Part shown: positions 19,892 through 28,827 of the stretch, in pieces
Position numbering within the stretch: position 1 is the stretch's first letter
Layout: every line of letters starts with the position of its first letter
DNA from: Alphaproteobacteria bacterium
GTDB taxonomy: Bacteria > Pseudomonadota > Alphaproteobacteria > Sphingomonadales > Sphingomonadaceae
Assembly (NCBI GenBank): GCA_018823905.1
Contig: JAHJHL010000033.1
Coordinates: 31,938 to 95,937, forward strand
Length of the DNA stretch: 64,000 nt
Direction: 5' to 3'
Translations under genes and position numbers: made by a program
Notes under the pieces: model-generated
Told to the model about the DNA's origin: nothing
The model's input: the letters and a program-made list of their open reading frames with translations, nothing else
Databases searched by the model: none

Positions 19892-20815
19892 CTAGGCACC
19901 CGATTTCCAACCTGAGGCACTAACACTATTGGTTTGGTGGAAGTGCTTGACACGCATGGCAAACGACCGGAAATCCGAATTCTCAACCGTAAGTCGATTG
20001 AATGTTTCCCAATCAACCTGTTCGTTTAAACGGGCTGGGATAAGGACTTGGCTGTCGGAGGGATCATCCAAGTCGAGCCGGACCACCCCAATTCCGTGAA
20101 GTCCGTGAAGCATCCGCAGTTCTTCCATGATCTTGCCATCGACCTGAGCGGCCACAAGATAGCCGAAATTTGCCCACGACGAGTTAGATACAGTTTGAAA
20201 AAAAGATTCCCGAACATTTGATCTGTTAAGAACGACTTTTACCTCAATAGAATACAAATATGCCTTCTCTGCCCCCGTTAAGTTCACGAGCGACAGGACT
20301 TCCGCATCCAGCCCTTCGATTAGGCTTTCCATTGCGCATAGATCTGGGAATAGCCACTTATTGCCGTTCAACCCCTTCTTATTAGATGCAGTTTTTTCGT
20401 CCACTCTGACCGCGAACGCTCCGAACTCAGAATGCAAAAAATCCATCACAGGCTGATAGATTGAGTGCTCTGAAGGAAGCGGCGAGACGGGGTCGGGTTG
20501 CTCAAACGAAAGGGGTATCGTCTCTGCCTCTACAACGGCCTGCTCATCCGATTTATCGCTCCAATAATAAAGCCTCGGCCTATCCGCCGTAGTTCTGAGT
20601 TGGGGATGCTTTTTTTCCCACGCTGGCCGATTAGCACCAATCTCTGCGACTAGTTGATTGCGAAGCATGGTTTCCGTGGCGAACCCCGATCTCTGCGCCT
20701 TTTCAGCGCAGACGTCAGGATATGTGATCATCAGCCATTCAGCGAGGTCTCTCGCTTTAAACTGCTCACCGTGGCTAGCCGAGAGTTTCTTAATAACTGC
20801 TTCGCGAAGTTTCAT
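19892..20815 (-). CDS. COG2958/HrgA-like protein (restriction-associated, HARE-HTH-like N-terminus)
   Basis: MKLREAVIKKLSASHGEQFKARDLAEWLMITYPDVCAEK...; central IYQPVMDFLHSEFGAFAVRVDEKTASNKKGLNGNKWLFPDLCAME...YSIEVKVVLN (nuclease-like E-x-K). Confidence 0.65.
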   Translation of the reverse strand: MKLREAVIKKLSASHGEQFKARDLAEWLMITYPDVCAEKAQRSGFATETMLRNQLVAEIGANRPAWEKKHPQLRTTADRPRLYYWSDKSDEQAVVEAETIPLSFEQPDPVSPLPSEHSIYQPVMDFLHSEFGAFAVRVDEKTASNKKGLNGNKWLFPDLCAMESLIEGLDAEVLSLVNLTGAEKAYLYSIEVKVVLNRSNVRESFFQTVSNSSWANFGYLVAAQVDGKIMEELRMLHGLHGIGVVRLDLDDPSDSQVLIPARLNEQVDWETFNRLTVENSDFRSFAMRVKHFHQTNSVSASGWKSGA

Positions 20816-21048
20816 AAATCCCCCCTTTGAGAGAAGTGCTAGACGGTAGCGCCGCAGATGCAACCATAGGTGAGACAGGCTTCCCCAGAGGTTTCAGTCT
20901 GGTGCGCGATTAGTCTATTGCCGGCGCATCCAAATGCGCATCTTATTAGCATCGAGTCGAAAAGGGGGCACCGTATGAACGCGCAAACGATATCCGATCT
21001 GCGAACGCCAAGGCGCTCGCGGCGCTGCCTTATCGAAGGAGCCGGAGC

Positions 21049-22116
21049 GTGACCCTGACCTTGCAGGGACCAGGAGGCGGTGAGACACTACATTCAGCGC
21101 TGGTCGCTGCCGCCACGGGTGCGACAAGTGGTTTTGCCGCATTCGCCTTCGCGACCTCATCAGGCATAGACACGGCTCTTGCGGAACCTGCGGTTCGCCA
21201 ACTGTTAGGAACTGGGCATTTCCATCTCATCGTGGGACTGGACGCAATCACGGACACTGCCGCCGTTTCCGCTATCAAGACAGCGAAAGCGGCAATTCCA
21301 AATGCGACCGTGTCAATGTTTTACAATCCAAAGGGTGGCGTCCTTTACCATCCCAAAACGATGTTTTTTAGAAACCCAGCTGGCGGTCGCTGCCTTACGG
21401 GCTCGGGCAATTTGACCCTTGGCGGACTCCGCAATAACTGGGAAGCATTCTGGAAGGCCGACGTTTCCGACGCTAGTGCGGCAGAACTCGAGGCCCAATG
21501 GACCCAGTGGATCGTTGACCATGCGGACAACCTTCTCCCGCCAGACGATCCACGGGTTACTGCTCAGGCAGCCCTCAATGCCGTGACGAAGGCCAAGATC
21601 CAAAAGGCTGTGAAGGAGACTGATGCTGAGGGGCTTGCCGCCCTGGAAGAGGAGTTAGCTGAAGCCGCTTACCTCAATCCGTTCCTGATTGCTGAAGTTC
21701 CGAAAAACCGGCCAGGTCAGGCAGATTTCGGCATCGACACTTATCAAGGATTCTTTGGCGTCACGATTGGTAAGCCTCGCGAGGTGACATTTTATCAAGT
21801 TCGGCCGGATGGATCGCTTGCGCCGCCGGAACATCGAAAAGCCGTAGCCGTGAAAAGCAGTAACTACCGCTTTGAGGTAGAAGCGCTAGGCGGCTTACAA
21901 CACCCGGCTGAAGGCCACTTTATTCTTATCTTCGAGCGCATGGGGAAGTCTGAGTATCGCTATCTGCTGCTGAAGCCGGGCGAGGTCGGTCATGCAAGCG
22001 TGCAGAAATTCTTGAATGACAATTATTTTGTCTCCGGGAACTCCAAGCGAAGAATTGTTGTGACACAAAATGACATCCAGGCGGCTTGGGCAGATAATCC
22101 GTTACTCCTCCATTAG
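21049..22116 (+). CDS. Phospholipase-D-superfamily nuclease, NgoFVII/BfiI-type restriction endonuclease candidate (GTG start)
   Basis: GGVLYHPKTMFFRNPAGGRCLTGSGNLTLGGLRNNWE: H-x-K plus GSGNLTxGG PLD signature; 355 aa; lies between a COG2958-like gene and two DNA methyltransferases. Confidence 0.75.
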   Translation: MTLTLQGPGGGETLHSALVAAATGATSGFAAFAFATSSGIDTALAEPAVRQLLGTGHFHLIVGLDAITDTAAVSAIKTAKAAIPNATVSMFYNPKGGVLYHPKTMFFRNPAGGRCLTGSGNLTLGGLRNNWEAFWKADVSDASAAELEAQWTQWIVDHADNLLPPDDPRVTAQAALNAVTKAKIQKAVKETDAEGLAALEEELAEAAYLNPFLIAEVPKNRPGQADFGIDTYQGFFGVTIGKPREVTFYQVRPDGSLAPPEHRKAVAVKSSNYRFEVEALGGLQHPAEGHFILIFERMGKSEYRYLLLKPGEVGHASVQKFLNDNYFVSGNSKRRIVVTQNDIQAAWADNPLLLH

Positions 22117-23483
22117 CGGCAAAGGAGTAAGACCTCCGTCGTCCCTTTCGCAGCTTTATTCATCGACGATGAGTTGAGTTTTATGTGGTCTAAGTCGGTC
22201 AGCTGCTCGACTTGTACCTCTCTGAAATAGCGTTCGGCGAGCCCGATAACGGCATCGAGCGCCATCACCCTTGGACGAGCTTCCATACTGGGATCGAAGC
22301 CGGAATACGAAAGGACCAGCGGAACTCCCAAATCCGCGACCCCGGCGAAAAGTGACGAGAATGCTCTGGGAGCCTCGGACTTGATGCAGAACGGCGATTG
22401 GTGCCGTCCGGCTCGGTAGCCGCCACGGCTCTTCACGCCACCCCCACCTAAATTGCTTTTTGTTATGCTCGGCTCATCGCCGAGCGCGATCGTTTCAAGG
22501 CTATGATAGAACCTGCTATAGTGATCCCGCGTATAAGGAGGATCAGCGTAGACCACTGACGGTCTGATTGCAGGATTGGCCAGCGCCTCACGGAAATCAG
22601 CGCGCATCGCTACATGATCGCGTCTCGTGGTTGCTAGGCCCTCATAATGCCAAAGGTAACGCATGAAAATTGACCGTGCGGAAAGCGCCCGCTCCGAAAC
22701 GATCTTTTTGACGACATGCCGTTTCGGCGCGCCAAATTTGTCTCTAGGTCGAATGGGCTGGGCAAATTGCTTGCCAATCGAGTTTACCAACTGGCTAGCG
22801 GTGCTTAGCGTTGCTGCGAGGGCAACGGAGCTGCGGGTTTTATGAGCCATTGCTGCTAATGCGTCGAGCTCTGCCGCTTGTGCATAGCTAAAATATTGTC
22901 CCCCGAAGTGGCGAATGCACACTGTTTCTTCACCACGGAGTCCGAGTGCTTCGATCCTGCGCAGGGTCTCACGTACGGCACCGCTCAGCCCGGACGATAC
23001 CGGCAGGGGCGCGTTTTCCAAACTAGCGAGATTTCCTAGGTCAAGAAGTTCGCAGAGCGGTTCAATGTCGCCACGCAATGCGCGTGTCGCGAACTCATCC
23101 TCCACGCTGACAAGCGGCGCAACCGCTTGGCGAAGAGCCTCACTATGACCTGCTTGGACAACGCTCGCATCGAAATTTTTCGCCATATAGGCTGGAGCGC
23201 CGTTCAAGACCGCGTCGGCAAGTACCCGCGCATATTCTTGGATGTCGACCGCCAGCACGCGACGGCTACGGGAAAGGTATCGCGAAACGGTGGCAGAGCC
23301 TGAAAATAGGTCGCATACCGGTCCGCCCGATGGGTCGACGCGATCGATGGCTTGTCCTATGGATGGCAGAACTCGAAGTTTGCTTCCAAGGTAGTGGATG
23401 GGACGAAAGACGAAGCCAGGCGTCTCCACGTCGAGCGTTTCAGTCTGGTCGTTTTGAGCTTTTACCGCACTGCTTTTTGGCAA
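22113..23483 (-). CDS. DNA N6-adenine methyltransferase, D12/COG3392-like class
   Basis: FRPIHYLGSKLRVLPSIGQAI...VCDLFSGSATVSRYLS (AdoMet motif) then SVVYADPPYTRDHYSRFYHSLE (DPPY). Confidence 0.88.
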   Translation of the reverse strand: MPKSSAVKAQNDQTETLDVETPGFVFRPIHYLGSKLRVLPSIGQAIDRVDPSGGPVCDLFSGSATVSRYLSRSRRVLAVDIQEYARVLADAVLNGAPAYMAKNFDASVVQAGHSEALRQAVAPLVSVEDEFATRALRGDIEPLCELLDLGNLASLENAPLPVSSGLSGAVRETLRRIEALGLRGEETVCIRHFGGQYFSYAQAAELDALAAMAHKTRSSVALAATLSTASQLVNSIGKQFAQPIRPRDKFGAPKRHVVKKIVSERALSARSIFMRYLWHYEGLATTRRDHVAMRADFREALANPAIRPSVVYADPPYTRDHYSRFYHSLETIALGDEPSITKSNLGGGGVKSRGGYRAGRHQSPFCIKSEAPRAFSSLFAGVADLGVPLVLSYSGFDPSMEARPRVMALDAVIGLAERYFREVQVEQLTDLDHIKLNSSSMNKAAKGTTEVLLLCR

Positions 23484-23545
23484 GGCTTTTGTTACCCTTA
23501 TTTATCGGCAAATGGCCGGCGCGAGGACAAGGCACGGTGGAGAAT

Positions 23546-24745
23546 ATGAGAAGTAGGCCGATAACCTCTGACGCTCCGTTTTCGCTAGCGCGCTCGCTGG
23601 ATGGGAGCAACGACTTTACCCGTGAGACAGCACTGTCAGTCGGACAGGCCAACACCGATAGCGCGATCATTCACGGAGAGAACCTCGCTGTCCTCGACTC
23701 GCTTGGCGATGCCATTAAGGGACGGGTAAAATGTGTCTACATAGATCCGCCTTATAATAATGCTGAGGTCTACCGGCATTATGACGACCGGCTGGGCCGA
23801 CGCGTGTGGCTGGACCGCATGACGCATCGCATGCGAGCGTTAAGAGAAACCTTGTCATCTGACGGATCGCTTTGGGTCTCAATCGACGACAGTGAGTTGC
23901 ATAACCTGAGACAAATTGGCGACGACGTGTTCCAGCCGGAAAACTTCATCGCCACCGTCGTCTGGAATCACCGTAAAACGAGGGAAAACCGCCGGCCGTT
24001 TTCTACTAACCACGAGTACATCCTATGTTTTGCAAAGAATGCCGAGGCGTTCAAGCGCTCGCGAAACCTTCTAGCTGCAACCCCGGAGATACTCAGTCGC
24101 TATAAAAACCCCGATAAAGATCCGAGAGGCGCATGGCAGTCGATAACTGCCAATGTGCAAGACGGCCACGCCACGAAGTCCCAGTTTTATACCCTCGTCT
24201 CGCCTAGCGGTCGACGACACGAACCGCCGAAGGGTCGCTGCTGGGTATACAGCCAAGCCAAGATGGAATCCGAAATACGGGCAGGACGCGTTTACTTTGG
24301 ACGTGACGGCAATGCCGTGCCGCGCCTGAAGAAATATCTGAGTGAGGCAAAAATAGGAATAGCCCCGTCTACATTGTGGATGGCCGACGAGGTCGGCACC
24401 ACCGACTCTGCGAAAAAGCACTTATTGTCAGTTTTGACAAAGGAGGACGTTTTTGACACGCCCAAGCCGGAGGAGCTTATCCAGCGCATTTTGCACGTTG
24501 CGAGCAATCCGGGCGATTTGATCTTGGATGCATATTTGGGGTCTGGCACGACTGCGTCAGTCGCAATGAAGATGGGTCGTAACTTCCTTGGGATCGAGCA
24601 GGGGCCACACATCGCCACCCACTGCGTGAAAAGGCTGCGCGCCGTTCATGACGGCGAGGGAGGGGGCATAAGTCCGTTAGTTGGATGGGAAGGTGGGAGC
24701 GGCTGCGCCTTCTATTCTCACCGGTCAAAGCTCACGCGGGTTTGA
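23546..24745 (+). CDS. Site-specific DNA adenine methyltransferase (beta-class/type III Mod-like order)
   Basis: IIHGENLAVLDSLGDAIKGRVKCVYIDPPYNNAEVYRHYDD...SLWVSIDDSELHNL...PGDLILDAYLGSGTTASVAMKMGRNFLGIEQ: DPPY precedes the FxGxG-like motif. Confidence 0.9.
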   Translation: MRSRPITSDAPFSLARSLDGSNDFTRETALSVGQANTDSAIIHGENLAVLDSLGDAIKGRVKCVYIDPPYNNAEVYRHYDDRLGRRVWLDRMTHRMRALRETLSSDGSLWVSIDDSELHNLRQIGDDVFQPENFIATVVWNHRKTRENRRPFSTNHEYILCFAKNAEAFKRSRNLLAATPEILSRYKNPDKDPRGAWQSITANVQDGHATKSQFYTLVSPSGRRHEPPKGRCWVYSQAKMESEIRAGRVYFGRDGNAVPRLKKYLSEAKIGIAPSTLWMADEVGTTDSAKKHLLSVLTKEDVFDTPKPEELIQRILHVASNPGDLILDAYLGSGTTASVAMKMGRNFLGIEQGPHIATHCVKRLRAVHDGEGGGISPLVGWEGGSGCAFYSHRSKLTRV

Positions 24746-25170
24746 GACGGGGATTCGCTCATCCAACTGCCTCGGCGCCTTGGCGGGGTGGCCCGTCTGC
24801 AAATTTTCGGGCGATGAGGCGAGGGGCTCGAACAGGGTGCTTGTGACGATCCATATCATTATCGCCTCTTTGAAAAATCCTTAAACTGGTGTAAGGCATA
24901 ATCACCGCGACGCAGTGATGCGGGCACTTCACCTCATTTCCGTAAGGATTCGAGGGCGGCAACGCGAGGTTTTCCGGGCAACCGGCACCCCGTACGTCTT
25001 GGAATCGCTCGAAGAGCTGTCGCCGCCTTCGGTGACGTCGGATTTTTTCCGGCAAGCGGAAGGAGGATGCGCAAGGAGCACTCCATTCTCCCTGGCACCT
25101 CGGATCGTCAACCATGTGTTGCGGTCGGGAAAGCTGCGTGCTGTCGGCCGCCTGCCAGAAGGTACTGAAT

Positions 25171-25380
25171 ATGAGTGCAAGTTCCCAAATGAAGGAAGTC
25201 CGCCGCGACCTTGAACGTCGCGGCTTTAACATCAGCAAGACTCGTGGTGGCCATTGGCGCTTCGATCATCCGAACATGGACGGGCCGGTTTTCGGACCTG
25301 ACACGCCTTCGGACCGTCGCGGCATCAAGAATCTGCTCGCGCAGATTCGCCGCAAGCTGCGCGTGGCAAACGACGTCTGA
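25171..25380 (+). CDS. HicA-like (dsRBD-fold mRNA interferase-type) small protein
   Basis: MSASSQMKEVRRDLERRGFNISKTRGGHWRFDHPNMDGPVFGPDTPSDRRGIKNLLAQIRRKLRV; matches the HicA pattern (K..GSH..F.HP...P..K...G....I..). Confidence 0.65.
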   Translation: MSASSQMKEVRRDLERRGFNISKTRGGHWRFDHPNMDGPVFGPDTPSDRRGIKNLLAQIRRKLRVANDV

Positions 25381-25455
25381 TGCTTCCCGCCGGCGGACGT
25401 GATCGTCCGCCGGCACACTCAACACTTGCCATCAAGATGGCCTGGAGAACCCAAT

Positions 25456-27474
25456 ATGATCAAGCTTACTTCGGACGATAGTGTCCTTCCGCGTCCCGTC
25501 GACGTGCTTCCCGAACTTGCGAATGCAAAATCACGTCAGACATTGGCGCAAAAGCTCTCGGATGCGTTCGAACTCTCGGACGCCTCAGCAATGGCGATCG
25601 CGAACGCGGTCGTAGATCCTAGCGCGGTCCGCAAATCGATCGGTGAACCGAGCGATCCGGAGGTCGAACGAATTCCGGTGCCGGGCGGCACGTTGCTCGG
25701 CATCCGGACGACGGTATGGACGCGCCGCACAATGCCCGACCCCCGGAACCCCCGCACGCTTCCGTCCCGCCGCCATCCGTTCGCTATCGAGCCGGGCACT
25801 GGCGCGGAGGATTCCCGGTTCCGTCCGGTTCCCGAGCCCCAGCCGCTCGATCCCGAATATCCCCAGCTTGCAGAACTGGCTGTCGACATCGAAAATCGCG
25901 AGCATCTTACTTGGGCGTCGCAACAGGCCAAGGCATACGTTTTGGCAGAGAACGATTGGCGCGTTTCCATCGCCTCACAGGGCGTAATGGAAGCGGTGTG
26001 GCTGGTTGCGACGACCTATCGGCACAAGGACGGAACCGAACCGGCGACGACTTTGACCACTGCCGAAGGGTCATCGCGAGATACCGCTGCCCACTCGATT
26101 TTGGGCGTTCAGTCGGCGGATGTTCCCTATGATGAGGCAGACGCGCGCATGCGGTCGCACATCCGCAAGCTTAATGAAGCCTTCATCGCTGGCGAACGGG
26201 ACCCGGAATTGCTGGCGACGCTGCGCTGCGAGCGCATTCCTGCGTTGATCCTTGTCGGCTTTGAACCGCATGATGGAGCGACGACGGGCTTTCCGACCGC
26301 CGTGAAGTCTCTCGTCGCGCTCCGTCACGTCGATCCGCCGAAACCTTGGGGCGAAGGTCCTGAAAATGAATCCTTGGCTGACGAGGTTCTTGACGAGCTT
26401 TACCGCCGTTCCTTGATTTCGGCGACGCAGCGCGATTATTATGCTGGCTCATGCACTCGGGCCGAGGCACTCACGGCGCATCTGTCCGATGACCCCGTGA
26501 TCCGTGCCGCCGAAATCATCCGGCTGTTCACCAGTGATGATGGTGAGGTTCACGACGCAATCCGGATTGCGGTAACGAGCCAGTCGACACGAAAGCGTAT
26601 GACACCCAAGTTGATGAATGAACTCTCGACGGCACTGATTTTGCGCGCAGTATCTGATGATCGCGACCGCGTTGACCAAGTGCGACGTTATCTTCGGTAC
26701 GCATTTAGCAAGGCGGTGCATCGCGAAACTTGGACCGCGACGCGCCGCCCCATCGAGACGCTCAAGTCTCTTGCACTTGAAGAGGTGCGCGAGGCAATTG
26801 GATCGGGAAATGACGAACCGGGTTCCGCTTCGCTGGAATTGGCGGTGCGAGCGGCCTTTCCCCTCGTAGTCTCTGGCAGGCTCAACGCTGACCGTGGCAC
26901 GTCCGGGAACCAGCAGCCTGACCGTCGAACACCTGGCGAAGTACTCGATGCAATGCGCCGCACGCCGCAGGGCGTGCGGCAGCTCGCTCAGGCACTTGAT
27001 GACTTCGGAGCCGGTATCAACGCAATTCGTGCCGTTGACGACGATGGAAACATCCGCGCTCGGCCCAACGGTTCCGAACTCACCATTAGCGATGTGTTCT
27101 TGCGTGGCGAGTTTCCGGCCCCTGGAAAGGCCAAGGCTGCAAAGCCGGGCGACACCCCGACTGACTACTACGAAGCAGCGGTCGAGCGTCTCGCCATCGC
27201 CTTTCAGAACGTCGAAACGGCCTTCGAAGAACTCGCAGCGGTTAGCGGCGATGACGGCCAGCCGCTCGTCGAAACCCGTGGCGTCGATGTTCGGCTTACC
27301 GACGTTTGGCGCACCTTGCTTCGCCGTATGGCAGACGACATGGTAGTGTGGTCGGCCACCTATCGGCGCGCATACGGCAAGCCGCAGACTCCGTCTTTTG
27401 CGGCCGTGGACGACGAGAACGAAGTCGATGACCCATACGCCGATGCGGCCGATCTCGACGACTCGCAGGACTAG
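25456..27474 (+). CDS. Large uncharacterised protein (672 aa), partner gene of the HicA-like ORF; possible ParB-like segment
   Basis: Single long ORF with RBS-preceded ATG at 25456; SIASQGVMEAVWLVATTY...TLTTAEGSSRDTAAHSILG loosely resembles a ParB-type EG-x-R-x-x-A segment; acidic C-terminus DDENEVDDPYADAADLDDSQD. Confidence 0.6.
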   Translation: MIKLTSDDSVLPRPVDVLPELANAKSRQTLAQKLSDAFELSDASAMAIANAVVDPSAVRKSIGEPSDPEVERIPVPGGTLLGIRTTVWTRRTMPDPRNPRTLPSRRHPFAIEPGTGAEDSRFRPVPEPQPLDPEYPQLAELAVDIENREHLTWASQQAKAYVLAENDWRVSIASQGVMEAVWLVATTYRHKDGTEPATTLTTAEGSSRDTAAHSILGVQSADVPYDEADARMRSHIRKLNEAFIAGERDPELLATLRCERIPALILVGFEPHDGATTGFPTAVKSLVALRHVDPPKPWGEGPENESLADEVLDELYRRSLISATQRDYYAGSCTRAEALTAHLSDDPVIRAAEIIRLFTSDDGEVHDAIRIAVTSQSTRKRMTPKLMNELSTALILRAVSDDRDRVDQVRRYLRYAFSKAVHRETWTATRRPIETLKSLALEEVREAIGSGNDEPGSASLELAVRAAFPLVVSGRLNADRGTSGNQQPDRRTPGEVLDAMRRTPQGVRQLAQALDDFGAGINAIRAVDDDGNIRARPNGSELTISDVFLRGEFPAPGKAKAAKPGDTPTDYYEAAVERLAIAFQNVETAFEELAAVSGDDGQPLVETRGVDVRLTDVWRTLLRRMADDMVVWSATYRRAYGKPQTPSFAAVDDENEVDDPYADAADLDDSQD

Positions 27475-27482
27475 GTAAGTTG

Positions 27483-27516
27483 CCCCGGCCAGCGATCCAC
27501 TGGCCGGGGTTTCTGT
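27483..27516 (+). terminator. Rho-independent terminator after the 672-aa ORF
   Basis: CCCCGGCCAG-CGATCCA-CTGGCCGGGG perfect 10-bp stem followed by TTTCTGT. Confidence 0.85.
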
Positions 27517-27733
27517 GATGTTTTAAAACTATCTGACTTCGGTGGCACATCTATTGCGACTGCGCTCTATTCCGCGTCGATTCACTGAGCCGCCGCTTAC
27601 TGGCCGTCCCATTTGCTGATCGACTGACCCGCCAGGTCGGAGCCTGATTCCGACGTGGCCGCAAACGGTAGTTTTGCCGAAAATCCGCCGTTGAGGGTTC
27701 TACAAGAAGGGTGTTTCGATCAGAAAAGGCGAC

Positions 27734-28027
27734 TTAATCTTCCTCGAATAATGGCATCGAACCGCGCGGCACTGTTGTGGGAGGTTGGTCGGACGTTCGC
27801 GATTGATCATAGGTGTTGGCCATCTGCCCGGTCGGTGAGCGCCGGATTGGGATCGCGGTTCGGCTCAGCCGACTACCACGTTGCCGCTCGATCAAATTGC
27901 GCAGACTTTCGGTGAGGACGAGCGTGGCGGCCCCCATCTTGACGATCTCGACCTCTCCCCTGGCGATAAGCAGGTAGAGTGAGCTGCGACTGATCCCGGT
28001 GAACCGGCAAGCATCGTGAATGCGCAT
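27734..28027 (-). CDS. Small HTH (MerR/excisionase-like) DNA-binding protein
   Basis: MRIHDACRFTGISRSSLYLLIARGEVEIVKMGAATLVLTESLRNLIERQRG, excisionase/HTH_17 pattern. Confidence 0.75.
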   Translation of the reverse strand: MRIHDACRFTGISRSSLYLLIARGEVEIVKMGAATLVLTESLRNLIERQRGSRLSRTAIPIRRSPTGQMANTYDQSRTSDQPPTTVPRGSMPLFEED

Positions 28028-28505
28028 GCTGATTGGCTCGATCGCTAGGGGCGACGAAGGCGGCGGGGAAGAGGGCAGGGCGGGCATAAACACCAACATT
28101 CGTTGAGAGTGGTGACAGGATGGCCGGGAAGAGAGGGCGGCCACCCGGTCGCATCCGATTATCTGAAATTGCGTCGCGACTTGCCACCCGACGTTTCTTA
28201 CCCAACGTGGCCGTTTCTACGCCTGTAGCCGGTTTTCCGTTCGGCCGGACGTCGCCAGACAGTAAGGGATGCATTAGAATGTTTCGAGTCGCGAGGCGGT
28301 CCGATCCTTACTGCACAGCTTGAAGCCTCGACCATAGGCGACTGATTGTCCATCCACCGGGCCCTCATTACGCTGTCCGGGAGACCGATGTTTGCAAGCG
28401 GCCGATCTACGGCTCGCGACAAATTCCGTCCGCCATATTCGCGTCCGACAAGAGTACGATTCGCAGCCTCGAAACGTCCCAGAAAACCGTCATTTTGCCC
28501 CCGAC

Positions 28506-28525
28506 GAGGCAGCGCGCGCTGCCTC
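28506..28525. repeat. 20-bp perfect palindrome flanked by ~32-bp imperfect direct repeats
   Basis: GAGGCAGCGCGCGCTGCCTC; flanking copies at 28462-28493 and 28528-28559 (27/32 identical by eye). Confidence 0.8.
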
Positions 28526-28827
28526 AGCGCAGCCTCGAAAAGTGGCAGAAAAGCGTGATGAACCCGTGCGTAAGGTGTGTGATTATAATATGTGGGTCCG
28601 GTGCGAAGCATCGCGGCCCGGAAAACGCGGACGGGTCGGCTGAGACAGCCCAGGGGCGTTTGACCGTTTTATTGGTCAGGTTGCAGGCTGCCCGCTTTCT
28701 CAAATTTGGAACGGATGGGTTCATGTTCCAGACAAACACGTTGGCGGATCGCTGCGAATAGAAGCATCTCGAGCGGCAGAGAGTAACTTGGTTAGGCGGA
28801 GCAAGCTTCGCTTGGCGCTTCCAGCTG

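Noticed and set aside
24746-25170. Short ORFs (24915-25214 +, 24759-25238 -) between the MTase and the HicA-like gene; possible upstream HicB
   Set aside because: No HicB-like composition or domain signature; overlapping ORFs in several frames, none convincing.
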